DNA from: Chloroflexota bacterium
GTDB lineage: Bacteria; Chloroflexota; Anaerolineae; UBA3071
Direction of reading: 5' to 3'
DNA length: 14,909 bases
Assembly: GCA_014383605.1 (NCBI GenBank)
Contig: JACNHM010000487.1
Location: forward strand, 1-14,909
Below, piece after piece: positions 1-7,380 of the stretch (its first letter is position 1; the number at the start of each line of letters is the position of its first letter). A model generated the notes under the pieces. That model saw only the letters and a list, made by a program, of their open reading frames with translations. It was not told where the DNA came from and did not search any database. A program made the translations under genes and the position numbers.

Positions 1-91
1 CCCCCCTTGCCGCTGAGAATAACCAATTGTTTCATTCCCAATTTGCACTCCATAACTTGATGTATTCCCTATGCCCTGGGCCAAAGCCCCG

Positions 92-120
92 TTGACAGCA
101 GAGGACTTCTGGTGTATACT
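92..120 (+). promoter_or_regulatory. Sigma70-type promoter for the glycoside hydrolase gene
   Basis: TTGACA at 92-97 and TATACT at 115-120 are separated by exactly 17 bp. The expected transcription start is near 127, which is also where the Shine-Dalgarno sequence GAGGAA (127-132) begins. The mRNA leader would therefore be only about 10 nt long. Nothing else recognisable lies in bases 1-137; any gene further left is outside the window. Confidence 0.75.
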
Positions 121-137
121 TCTTCCGAGGAAGAACG

Positions 138-1676
138 ATGAAACGAAACCGATGGCTTGCCCTCTCACTCCTGCTGATGCTGGCAGCTCTGGTCGGCGCT
201 CCGCCTTCCGTGGGTTTATCGCCCGCTGGCCCGACCCCTGGCATCCACACCATCCGCGCCGATGACACTGCGCTGCGCCTGGCCCGCGACGCGGGCTTCA
301 CCTGGGTCGTCCAGCTCCTGGAATGGCGGGAGGTCGAGCCCACGCCCGGAGAGCACTTCTGGGAGTATCCAGACTGGCTGGTGCGGGCCTGCGACTACTA
401 CCATCTGAACCTGGCCTTGCGGTTGGATCACCCGCCCGATTGGGCTTTTTCCGGCGATCCTGACGTTCCTCCCGTCGAGCCAGCGACCTATGCCGATTTC
501 GTGGGCCGCGTCGCCGCACGCTATCGAGATCGCCTGCCCGCCTACATCATCTGGAACGAGCCCAACCTGGCCATCGAATGGGCCGGACGGCAGCCCGATC
601 CAAGCAGCTACGTCGCCCTGCTGCAAGCCGCCTACCAGGCGGTCAAGGCCGCCGATCCGTCGGCCCAGGTCATCAGCGCCGGTCTGGCCCCCACCAATGA
701 AGTGAGCGAACGGGCGCTGGACGACCGCCGCTTCCTGCGGGAGATGTACGGCGCCGGAGCACAAGGGCACTTTGATGCCCTGGGTACCCATCCCTATGGC
801 TTCGCCTATCCGCCCGATGACCTGCCAGGAACTCACGAGGGGCTCAACTTCGCCCGCCTGGCCGATCTGCGGCAGATCATGCTGGAGGCAGACGATGCTG
901 ATACGCCGGTCTGGGCCATTGAGATGGGCTGGACCAGCGAGCCTGTCGCGCCAGAACAGCAGTGGCTGCGCGTAACGCAGGAGCAGCAGGCCAGCTACCT
1001 GACAGGCGCCTTCGAGAAAGCCCGGCAAGAGTGGCCGTGGCTGGAGCTGCTGACCGTCTGGAACCTCAGCGCTGGGCTGCCGCCCGAGGACGAGAAGCGG
1101 GGCTACAGCATCGTGCACGACGATCACACTCCCCGGCCAGCTTATCATGCTCTGGCTACCCTCTTTTCCGAGCAAAAGAGCTCCTCTGCTCGCCCACTCC
1201 CCTGCTCCCCTGCTCCCCTGCCCCTCAGCCCCTCCGCTCCGGAAGTCCTGGCCTCCGACGTCGCCGTTCGCCTGGGAGACGTGGATACCTTCTATCCCCA
1301 CTGGACTCGCCCCTCTTGCCGTCAAATGCCCTGCCGTCGCTGGACAGGCCAATTCTACGTGGACGACCCCGGCCCAGGCCCCTGGCGGTTGAGCATGGAG
1401 ATCATGCAGGTCGAGGAACATGGCAATCTGGTGCGCATCAACGGCCACCTTCTGGATCCGCCGAGCATCCCCCTGCGGGGCAAGCCCGATTTCGCCTCCG
1501 TCTGGACGGTGAGCGAACTGAACGTGCCGCCCGTCGTCCTGCAACAGGGCCTCAACGTGATCGAGGTGCAGTCCAGCCCCCGCTTACCGGTCTACCACAG
1601 TGGACCCGTCCGCTTCGAGAGCCTGCAGTTCAGAAACGTCCGTCTGACACCCCTCAGTTCCGCTCACTCCCCGTGA
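138..1676 (+). CDS. Secreted glycoside hydrolase-like protein (GH39/GH5-like TIM barrel plus C-terminal beta domain)
   Basis: A 512-aa protein with an N-terminal signal peptide (MKRNRW, then a Leu/Ala-rich core to about residue 22), so exported or membrane-anchored. Residues about 35-345 look like a clan GH-A (beta/alpha)8 barrel. The motif IIWNEPNL places the likely acid/base Glu at 141, after Asn140, and VWAIEMGWTS places the likely nucleophile Glu at 262; both catalytic positions are present. A low-complexity Ser/Pro linker (about 345-372) separates the barrel from a C-terminal domain (about 375-505) that resembles a galactose-binding-like beta sandwich and holds a Cys pair (SCRQMPC). The start is supported by GAGGAA 5 nt upstream and by the promoter. 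It converges with the YCF48-like gene 15 bp away. The substrate cannot be told; GH39-like is the best guess and other GH-A families are possible. Confidence 0.8.
   Translation: MKRNRWLALSLLLMLAALVGAPPSVGLSPAGPTPGIHTIRADDTALRLARDAGFTWVVQLLEWREVEPTPGEHFWEYPDWLVRACDYYHLNLALRLDHPPDWAFSGDPDVPPVEPATYADFVGRVAARYRDRLPAYIIWNEPNLAIEWAGRQPDPSSYVALLQAAYQAVKAADPSAQVISAGLAPTNEVSERALDDRRFLREMYGAGAQGHFDALGTHPYGFAYPPDDLPGTHEGLNFARLADLRQIMLEADDADTPVWAIEMGWTSEPVAPEQQWLRVTQEQQASYLTGAFEKARQEWPWLELLTVWNLSAGLPPEDEKRGYSIVHDDHTPRPAYHALATLFSEQKSSSARPLPCSPAPLPLSPSAPEVLASDVAVRLGDVDTFYPHWTRPSCRQMPCRRWTGQFYVDDPGPGPWRLSMEIMQVEEHGNLVRINGHLLDPPSIPLRGKPDFASVWTVSELNVPPVVLQQGLNVIEVQSSPRLPVYHSGPVRFESLQFRNVRLTPLSSAHSP
1197..1220. 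repeat. Three perfect 8-bp units (CTCCCCTG) inside the hydrolase linker
   Basis: Three tandem copies of CTCCCCTG, with degenerate C-rich sequence on both sides (about 1183-1240). They encode the Ser/Pro/Leu linker between the catalytic barrel and the C-terminal domain. Same 8-bp period as the tracts at 1909 and 3057, with a different core word. Confidence 0.8.
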
Positions 1677-1691
1677 ACTCTCTGCTCTCCC

Positions 1692-3560
1692 TCAATCCAA
1701 CCCTTGCTCGAAAACACCCTCCTCCGTCCCCGCCCAGATCACCCCACTCGCCCTATCCACCAAAATGGCATACACGCTTATCCCCGGCAGCCCCCACTGC
1801 TCCCAACTCTCACCCCCATCGCTGCTGCGATACACCCCGTGGTGCTCCGTCCCAGCGTAGACCGTGGTGCCGTTCACCGGGTCCATCGCCAAGGCAGTGA
1901 CCGTCATCTGCTGATGTGCTGATGTGCTGATGTGCCACGTCTCCCCGCCATCCGTGCTCCGGTACACTCCATCCGTCGTTCCCGCATACACGACCTGGTG
2001 ATCCTGCGGGTCTACAGCCAAGGCAAAGGTGCTGATCGGCCGGTTTCCCAATGCGCTCCTGCGCCAGGTCTCTCCGCCGTCGCTGCTCTTGTACACCGCC
2101 TCCACCATGCCCGCATAGAGCACTTGCGGGTCGGATGGATCCACAGCGAAGGCGTGAGCCGACAGGGTCTCCAAACCGTGGTGGATCGGCGCCCAGGATG
2201 CGCCCCCATCGCTGCTCCTGAGCACGTTATTGCCCCAACTTCCGGCGTAGATCCGCTGGGGGTCGTGGGAATCTACGGTCACGTTGAAGACACTGATCCG
2301 TCCCAACGCTTCCGTGGCCCATCGCCAACTTTGGCCGCCATCGCTGCTGCGGTAGACGCCGGTGTGCGCCCCGGCGTAGACCACTTCCGGCTGCTCCGGG
2401 TCCACCGCCAGCCCTTGGACGAAGAGAGTGCCCATCGCCTCACTCACCAGCCGCCAACTCTGCCCCCCATCCGTGCTCTTGTATACGCCGTCCAGCCCGC
2501 CAGCATACAGGGTCTGCGGCTGACGAGGGTCCTGAGCCAGGGCACTGACCACCCTTTTCCCCACCGGCGGAGAGATCAGCCGCCAGCTTTGGCCGCCATC
2601 CTCCGTCTTATGCAAGCCATTGCGCAGCGTGCCCAGGTAAGCCATGCCCGGCGTGTCGGGGCTGGTGGCCAGGCAGATCACATCGGCGTGGCGAAAATCC
2701 GACCCCAGCAGCATCCAACTCACGCCGCTATCGCCGCTCACCGCCAGGCCGGCACCCTTGCTGCCCAGGTAGATGCGCCCCCCTGGAGCCGGCTCGACAG
2801 CCAGGGAAAGGGCCTGGAAGTCCGGCGGCCCCACTGATCGCCACGTTTCCCCTTGGTTCTCACTGATGTACAGAGCCCCATCGGCCAAAGCGCAAAGCGA
2901 GTCATCTCCCGCCACTGCCAGGGCCGTGACGTAGGCCGAGGCCGGTTGCCCTGCCGTTGGCTGCCAGGCCAGACCGTCGTGGCTCACCCATACGCCTCGT
3001 CCGGCGGTCCCGGCAAAGACGACGCCCGTCGGTACAACGACCAGACTGAGGACAGTGATTTGCTGATTTGCTGATTTGCCGATTTGCCTGGCGCTGCACC
3101 AGAGGCCTGTCTCCTCGCCTCCGGCACAAACCTTCAGTCCGCTCTGGCTCACGGCCAGCGCGTAGATGGGCACCTCCGGCAAGTCTGGCATCCGCTGCCA
3201 GCTCCCTCCACCATCGGCGGTGCGATAGCCGCCGTCCAGCGCCCCAGCGTAGACCACGTTGGCATCATCCGGGGCCACAGCCAGCGCGTAGACGGTGCTA
3301 CGCTCCAGGCCAGCGTTGGACAGCGCCCAGTTCTGTCCCGCATCAGCGGAGCGATAGATGGAGCCCGGCTCATAGGCGGCCAGGTAGACCACCTGCGCGT
3401 CGCCGGGGGCCACGGCCACGGCGGCGATCCCCGCCTGGGCGGGGATGCCCTCATTCATCGGCTGCCAGCGGGGAAGGGGCGAAGGACCACAGCCTTGGCC
3501 GGCCAAAGCCAAACAGAGCACCAGCGCCATGGCCCAGAAGATGGGCCGTCCTCTGCTCAT
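1692..3560 (-). CDS. YCF48/Asp-box (BNR-like) beta-propeller lipoprotein
   Basis: A 622-aa exported protein. The N-terminus has an Arg-containing start, a hydrophobic core and AGQGC at residues 20-24, so it is probably a lipoprotein, although the lipobox is not ideal. The rest is about twelve repeats of the Asp-box type, such as YRSADAGQNW, HKTEDGGQSW, YRSSDGGASW and YRSTDGGETW. Each is followed by a strand ending AxxPxxPxxVYAG, the pattern of YCF48/photosystem-assembly and VPS10/sortilin-like propellers. No sialidase catalytic residues are apparent (no FRIP motif), so a binding or scaffold role is more likely than hydrolysis. Its ATG overlaps the methyltransferase stop (ATGA, 3557-3560), so it is translationally coupled and last in its operon. 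Two propeller loops are built from 8-bp tandem repeats (1909-1935 and 3057-3088). Confidence 0.85.
   Translation of the reverse strand: MSRGRPIFWAMALVLCLALAGQGCGPSPLPRWQPMNEGIPAQAGIAAVAVAPGDAQVVYLAAYEPGSIYRSADAGQNWALSNAGLERSTVYALAVAPDDANVVYAGALDGGYRTADGGGSWQRMPDLPEVPIYALAVSQSGLKVCAGGEETGLWCSARQIGKSANQQITVLSLVVVPTGVVFAGTAGRGVWVSHDGLAWQPTAGQPASAYVTALAVAGDDSLCALADGALYISENQGETWRSVGPPDFQALSLAVEPAPGGRIYLGSKGAGLAVSGDSGVSWMLLGSDFRHADVICLATSPDTPGMAYLGTLRNGLHKTEDGGQSWRLISPPVGKRVVSALAQDPRQPQTLYAGGLDGVYKSTDGGQSWRLVSEAMGTLFVQGLAVDPEQPEVVYAGAHTGVYRSSDGGQSWRWATEALGRISVFNVTVDSHDPQRIYAGSWGNNVLRSSDGGASWAPIHHGLETLSAHAFAVDPSDPQVLYAGMVEAVYKSSDGGETWRRSALGNRPISTFALAVDPQDHQVVYAGTTDGVYRSTDGGETWHISTSAHQQMTVTALAMDPVNGTTVYAGTEHHGVYRSSDGGESWEQWGLPGISVYAILVDRASGVIWAGTEEGVFEQGLD
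1909..1935. repeat. Three 8-bp units (TGCTGATG) inside the YCF48-like gene
   Basis: Three perfect units of TGCTGATG (1909-1932) plus TGC. On the coding (minus) strand they encode the loop SAHQQM between one Asp box and the next strand (VTALAMDP). The frame is kept. Confidence 0.85.
3057..3088. repeat. Four 8-bp units (GATTTGCT/C) inside the YCF48-like gene
   Basis: Four units: GATTTGCT twice, then GATTTGCC twice. On the minus strand they encode the loop RQIGKSANQQI between two propeller blades. The word is closely related to the tract at 1909-1935 (GCTGAT core), so the two probably share an origin. Confidence 0.85.
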
Positions 3561-4126
3561 CCCGCTTTCTCCACGACCGCCCAGAAGTGCACCTCGCCCC
3601 GCTGCACGCGCACCCGGCCCCCGACGGCCTCGAACATCCGCTGCACCGCCTCAGGTCTCCGAAAGCGACTGCGCATCAGGAGCAATTTCTCACCCAAGGC
3701 TGTCAGTTTGACCATCCGGTGCTTGATGTCCGGCTCCTGCATGACCAGCCGTCCGCCAGGAGCCAGCGCCCGCACGAGTTCGGCTGCTGACGCCGCCTGA
3801 TCCCGCAGGTGGTGAAAGGTGTCCACCATCAGGATGCGGGACACGGCATCGCTGCGGAAAGGCAGCGCCTCGACCTCGCCGCGCACGGCCATCAGCCCTT
3901 TGTCCCGCGCCTGGCGCAGCATCCCCTCCGATTCGTCCAGGATCACCACGTGGCCCGTCAGGTCCCGCAGTGTCTCGGCGACCCGGCCCGTGCCGCCGCC
4001 GGCGTCCAGCAGCCACCCGTCCCCGGATAACTGCAAGAGCTCCGTGAGGCGTCCATCTCCCTGGTAGGTGAAGATACGATCGTAGTGGGGCGCGACGAGG
4101 CGGAAATGGTCGAGGAAAGAGGGCAT
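3557..4126 (-). CDS. Class I SAM-dependent methyltransferase (UbiE/COQ5-like)
   Basis: A 189-aa cytoplasmic protein with a Rossmann-type methyltransferase fold. Motif I is LLDAGGGTGR (about residues 39-48), the acidic end of strand 2 is VILDESEGML, motif II/III is EALPFRSDAVSRILMVDTFHH, and the post-motif is ALAPGGRLVMQEP. The family transfers a methyl group from S-adenosylmethionine; the acceptor (quinone, tetrapyrrole, metal or other) cannot be told. I chose ATG at 4126: it forms a TGATG one-base overlap with the CDF stop and has GAGGAAGG just upstream. A GTG at 4129 would add one residue. The downstream YCF48-like gene overlaps by 4 bp, so both ends are coupled. Confidence 0.85.
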   Translation of the reverse strand: MPSFLDHFRLVAPHYDRIFTYQGDGRLTELLQLSGDGWLLDAGGGTGRVAETLRDLTGHVVILDESEGMLRQARDKGLMAVRGEVEALPFRSDAVSRILMVDTFHHLRDQAASAAELVRALAPGGRLVMQEPDIKHRMVKLTALGEKLLLMRSRFRRPEAVQRMFEAVGGRVRVQRGEVHFWAVVEKAG

Positions 4127-5331
4127 CACCCTTCCTCGGGCAACGCGGCTAATGCTTCGGCCAGGGTAGTGACTCCCGTGAGGCGCGTCTCCACGCCACC
4201 ATCGCCGAAGACGTACTCAGGCCCTTTGCCTTGCAGGCTCTCCTTGAGCAGCACGACGTCTACCTTCCGCTCTATCAGCCATTCGGCGACCCGAATGCCC
4301 TTGGCCTTGGGCACCTCGGTGTGCGGATTGGCGATCACTTCCTGTCGCTCTATCGTGCCGTCGGCCGTGCGCCGCGTGACCAGGACGAAGTAAGGCGCTT
4401 CGCCGAAGTGTTGGCTGATGGCTCCGCCTGGGTCTTCCAGAGGGATAGCGTAGCGCAGGTGCGTGCGGGCCAGCGGCTCAACATGGATCAACACCCGCTC
4501 CACGTGCGGCACCTGCGCCCGCACCGCCTGCTCCAGCCGTTCCGTGATGGCGTGGGCTCTGTCCAGGTCCTGCACCCGCAGCGTCACCTCCGCTTCCAGG
4601 AAGCGGTAGCGGCCGGCATTGCGACCGGTGAGCGACTTCAAGGCCGCCAGGCTGGGCTCGGCTTCGATGATCGTCCGCACCTGGGCCAGCGTGTCACCAT
4701 CCAGCGAGGCGTCGAGCAGCACCCGCATGCCATCCTGCAACAGCTCCCAGCCGGTCTTGGCGATGAGCAGCACGATCAGCAGCGCTGCCGCGCGGTCCAG
4801 CGGCCAGCCGATCATCTGCCCCACCAGCGCGGCGAAGACCACGCCGGAGGAGAAGACGTGCACGCGGTACTCCTGCGCGTCGGCCATCAAGCTGGGCGAG
4901 TTGACCGCCCGTCCCACCCGCATCTCGTAGAAGCTGAAAGCCAGCGGGATGATGGCCGAGAGCGCCACGCCGCCCAGCATCAGCGGCGTGACCGTCGCCT
5001 CCCGTCCGGTGGCCAGCAGCGACTGCTTGGCGATCTCATAGCCAGTGACGAAGATCAGCACGGCGATCACCACGGCCACGACGTTCTCCACCTTGTACAG
5101 GCCGTAGGGAAAGGCGCGGCTCTTGCGCTGCGACACCTTCACCCCCGCCAACACAGCCACCGCGGCCACCAGGTCCACCAAGTTGTGCACCATCTCCGCG
5201 GCCACGGCCAGGCTGCCCGAGGCGGCAGCGATGGCCATGTTGAGAAGCGTCAACACTACGTTGACGGCGATGGAAAGCCACGCCGCTCGTTCAGCCATAC
5301 TTTTACTGGTCAATGTAGGTCCCCGAGCCAT
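4126..5331 (-). CDS. Cation diffusion facilitator transporter fused to a C-terminal NifX-type (dinitrogenase FeMo-cofactor-binding) domain
   Basis: A 401-aa inner-membrane protein in three parts. Residues about 15-205 hold the CDF transmembrane segments, about 210-290 the cytoplasmic CDF domain (IHVEP near its end), and about 298-398 a Nitro_FeMo-Co/NifX-type domain (AISQHFGEAPYFVLV, then VAEWLIERKVDVVL). CDF proteins export divalent metals by proton exchange. The transport site looks altered: TM2 gives H49 and D53 (HNLVD), but the TM5 pair, usually His/Asp, is E154 and H158 (QEYRVH). The metal may therefore not be zinc. The start at 5331 forms a TGATG overlap with the SH3b lipoprotein stop. 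The same frame stays open further upstream, but that stretch is antisense-like overlap with the neighbour. The fused domain links this operon to the NifX cluster at 8580-9652. Confidence 0.88.
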   Translation of the reverse strand: MARGPTLTSKSMAERAAWLSIAVNVVLTLLNMAIAAASGSLAVAAEMVHNLVDLVAAVAVLAGVKVSQRKSRAFPYGLYKVENVVAVVIAVLIFVTGYEIAKQSLLATGREATVTPLMLGGVALSAIIPLAFSFYEMRVGRAVNSPSLMADAQEYRVHVFSSGVVFAALVGQMIGWPLDRAAALLIVLLIAKTGWELLQDGMRVLLDASLDGDTLAQVRTIIEAEPSLAALKSLTGRNAGRYRFLEAEVTLRVQDLDRAHAITERLEQAVRAQVPHVERVLIHVEPLARTHLRYAIPLEDPGGAISQHFGEAPYFVLVTRRTADGTIERQEVIANPHTEVPKAKGIRVAEWLIERKVDVVLLKESLQGKGPEYVFGDGGVETRLTGVTTLAEALAALPEEG

Positions 5332-6290
5332 CAGAAAGTGCGCTGCCAGTCCAAACGGTACCAGCAGGCGATGCTCAAATCGAAGTCCACCGCCGCCACC
5401 GGGCCGACAGGCTGATCGGTCTCGTCGAGCACCACGACGTACCAAACGGTCGTGGCCTGGATGATGGGAAAGTCGTACCAGCCGTCCCCTTTGGACACGA
5501 CCACGGGATAACGATGCCAGTCGTTGTAGCACACCAGCCTGACGCCGGGCAGCGGGTTGCCGCCCGCATCGCTCACCTGGCCGGTGATGTAGACGTGCGC
5601 CAAGGGGCAACCAGGACAAGGGTGCGACGTGTCAGGGCCTGCCGGCCCAGCAGGCAGGTACTGGTGCATCACCGCGGGCACCGTCGCAACCGGCACGACC
5701 GTTGCCGTGGGGAACGGCCGCGTCGCTGTCGGCGTGGGCCGAGGCGGCGGGGTCAGAACGGCCAAGGGCTGGACGTCGAAGCCACACTCCACCAGCCGGG
5801 CGGTGACCCAGCCGTGTTGGCCCGCAGCGTTGCACACCCACAGCCAGTCGCCAGCGTCGCTGCGGCCCTCGGGCAGCAGCACATCGCCCCGCGTCAGGCG
5901 GCCTGTCACCTCGTAGGCACCACCAGGCCCGGCGCGCAGGTTGAGAGCATCGGCAACAACGACGCATGTCCACGGTGTGGGCGACGGAGTCGGCGATGGT
6001 GTGGGAGTAGCCGTCGGCGTGACCGTAGGCGGCGGCACGGGCGTAGTCGTCGGCGTGTCGCTCGGTACGGGCAGCGGCGTGGCCGTTGGGAGCAGAGTGG
6101 ACGTTGGCGTGGCCGTGGCCTGCACCACCACTGCCACCCTGTCCGCCGGCCGGGTCGAGGTAAGCGACGCCGTCGGCCTCCGACTTGCAGGCTCCGGCCC
6201 GGAAGGGACCGGACGCCCCGCACAGCCCAGGAGCGGCCAAACGCCCCCCAGGATCAACAGCCCCATCAGCCCGAGCGAGGTGCGACGCAC
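5331..6290 (-). CDS. SH3b-domain lipoprotein with Pro/Thr linkers
   Basis: A 319-aa predicted lipoprotein. With the GTG at 6290 as start it begins MRRTSLG, followed by a hydrophobic core and a clear lipobox, PLLGC, with Cys23 as the lipidation site. A GGAG lies about 8 nt upstream. The frame is open to 6407, but that extension would overlap the ribosomal-protein gene and bury the signal peptide. Domains: a Pro/Thr/Ser-rich spacer (about 55-105), an SH3b domain (about 107-170; ALNLRAGPGGAYEV, GDWLWV, GWVTARLV), a second Pro/Thr linker, and a C-terminal domain (about 232-319; YITGQVSDAGGNPLPGVRL) like carboxypeptidase-regulatory beta sandwiches. SH3b domains usually bind cell wall or glycans, so it is probably an envelope-binding protein on the outer face of the membrane. 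Its function is not known. Confidence 0.8.
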   Translation of the reverse strand: MRRTSLGLMGLLILGGVWPLLGCAGRPVPSGPEPASRRPTASLTSTRPADRVAVVVQATATPTSTLLPTATPLPVPSDTPTTTPVPPPTVTPTATPTPSPTPSPTPWTCVVVADALNLRAGPGGAYEVTGRLTRGDVLLPEGRSDAGDWLWVCNAAGQHGWVTARLVECGFDVQPLAVLTPPPRPTPTATRPFPTATVVPVATVPAVMHQYLPAGPAGPDTSHPCPGCPLAHVYITGQVSDAGGNPLPGVRLVCYNDWHRYPVVVSKGDGWYDFPIIQATTVWYVVVLDETDQPVGPVAAVDFDLSIACWYRLDWQRTF

Positions 6291-6328
6291 TTGATTCGCT
6301 CCGAAGTGCGTTGCACCTGACGCTCTGC

Positions 6329-6427
6329 TTACTTCTGCCGCCGTTGCCAGCGGGTCTTTTTCAGTCTCTTGCGATGCTTGTGCTTGGACATCTTCCTCTG
6401 GCGCCATTTCTTTGAACTCTTTCCCAT
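6329..6427 (-). CDS. bS22-like / AURKAIP1-COX24 domain small ribosomal protein
   Basis: A 32-aa, very basic protein: MGKSSKKWRQRKMSKHKHR, then KRLKKTRWQRRQK. The core MSKxKHRKxLKxTRxQRRxK is the signature of the AURKAIP1/COX24 family, which includes the actinobacterial small-subunit protein bS22; such tiny genes are often missed by gene finders. A strong AGGAGG lies 4 nt before the ATG. It has its own promoter in the end of the MinD-ferredoxin gene and a leader of about 70 nt. It heads the run of envelope and transport genes; the SH3b lipoprotein starts 38 bp downstream. The family call rests on motif recognition. Confidence 0.85.
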   Translation of the reverse strand: MGKSSKKWRQRKMSKHKHRKRLKKTRWQRRQK

Positions 6428-6504
6428 TACGCCTCCTTGGATGGTGATGATTCGGGCCAATGCCCCGGCCTCACTGGCGAGGGCCGCGAGGCTGGCCTGC
6501 ACCA

Positions 6505-6534
6505 ATTATACCACATCCGTCCCTGTCTGCTCAA
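6505..6534 (-). promoter_or_regulatory. Promoter for the ribosomal-protein/SH3b/CDF operon
   Basis: On the minus strand, TTGAGC (6529-6534), an 18-bp spacer and a perfect TATAAT (6505-6510). The -10 box overlaps the TAA stop of the MinD-ferredoxin gene. The start would be near 6498, giving a GC-rich leader of about 70 nt before the ATG at 6427. Confidence 0.65.
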
Positions 6535-7366
6535 TCTGCCAGTACAGGTTCGCAAACTGCTCTCGATACTCCGGCAACGCCTGCAGCAGCGGCACCCCCT
6601 CCGAGTACGCTTCGGCGATGCGGCGATCGAAGGGGATGCGCATCAGGATGGGGATGTCCTCGGCGGCGCAGTACGCTTCCACGCCGCGGTCGCCGATGCC
6701 ATCTCTGTTGATGACCACACCCACCGGCAGCCCCAGCTCGTCGCGGGCCACCTCCACCGCCAGCCGCAGGTCGTGCAGACCGAACGGCGTCGGCTCTGTG
6801 ACCAGCAGCACAACATCGGCCCCGCGCATTGACTCCACCACCGGGCAGGCCGTGCCCGGCGAGGCGTCGAGGATCACCACCTGATCGGTGGCATCCTCCG
6901 GGATGGCCCGCCGTTTCAACTGGCGGATGATGGGCGGCGCCATGGCCTCGCCCACGTTCAGAATGCCGTGGCCAAAGGCGATAGCTCCCGCCTGCCCCAG
7001 CTCGATGACGCCGGTCACGTGGAGCACTTCGCGGATGGCGCCCTCCGGACAGTTGAGGGTGCAACTGCCGCAGCCGTGGCAGAGCGCGGGGAAGATCAAC
7101 ACGTTCTGCCCCACGACGGCGATGGCGTGGTAGGCGCACACCTCGGCGCAGCGCCCGCAAGCGGTGCACTTGTCCAAGTCCACCTGAGGGATGAGTACGC
7201 CGACCTCCTGGCGCTGCGTGATCGTCGGCCTGAGGAAGAGCGCCGCATTGGGCTCCTCCACGTCGCAGTCCAGGAACACAGGATGGCCCGATAGAGCCAG
7301 CGCCAGGTTGACGGCCACAGTCGTCTTGCCCGTGCCCCCCTTGCCGCTGGCGACGGTGATGATCAT
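6506..7366 (-). CDS. MinD-superfamily P-loop ATPase with inserted 2x[4Fe-4S] ferredoxin domain
   Basis: A 286-aa cytoplasmic protein. The deviant Walker A motif is SGKGGTGKTT (residues 7-16), with LDCDVEEPN at 32-40. A ferredoxin insert follows, with two complete CxxCxxCxxxC motifs: Cys67, 70, 73, 77 and Cys96, 99, 102, 106. The ATPase fold then resumes (VVILDASPGTACPVVES, then LLVTEPTPFGLHDL). This is the known MinD-type ATPase with an inserted ferredoxin domain, found beside NifX/NifB-type proteins in anaerobes and in the Desulfovibrio orange-protein operon. It probably couples ATP hydrolysis to electron or cluster transfer. In many clusters two such genes sit in tandem; here there is one. 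It is the last gene of the cofactor island. Confidence 0.9.
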   Translation of the reverse strand: MIITVASGKGGTGKTTVAVNLALALSGHPVFLDCDVEEPNAALFLRPTITQRQEVGVLIPQVDLDKCTACGRCAEVCAYHAIAVVGQNVLIFPALCHGCGSCTLNCPEGAIREVLHVTGVIELGQAGAIAFGHGILNVGEAMAPPIIRQLKRRAIPEDATDQVVILDASPGTACPVVESMRGADVVLLVTEPTPFGLHDLRLAVEVARDELGLPVGVVINRDGIGDRGVEAYCAAEDIPILMRIPFDRRIAEAYSEGVPLLQALPEYREQFANLYWQIEQTGTDVV

Positions 7367-7380
7367 GCTCCGCCCCTCTC

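Noticed and set aside
216..1544. A 442-codon open frame on the minus strand over the hydrolase gene
   Set aside because: It is antisense to a gene with clear catalytic motifs, promoter and signal peptide; its translation is compositionally odd and has no recognisable domain. High G+C makes such frames common.
1692..3560. Asp-box protein as a sialidase
   Set aside because: About twelve Asp-box repeats but no FRIP motif or sialidase catalytic set; YCF48/sortilin-like propeller fits better.
5332..5619. N-terminal extension of the CDF-NifX frame
   Set aside because: CDF homology begins after 5331, the ATG there forms a TGATG overlap with the previous gene, and the extension overlaps the conserved C-terminal domain of the lipoprotein.
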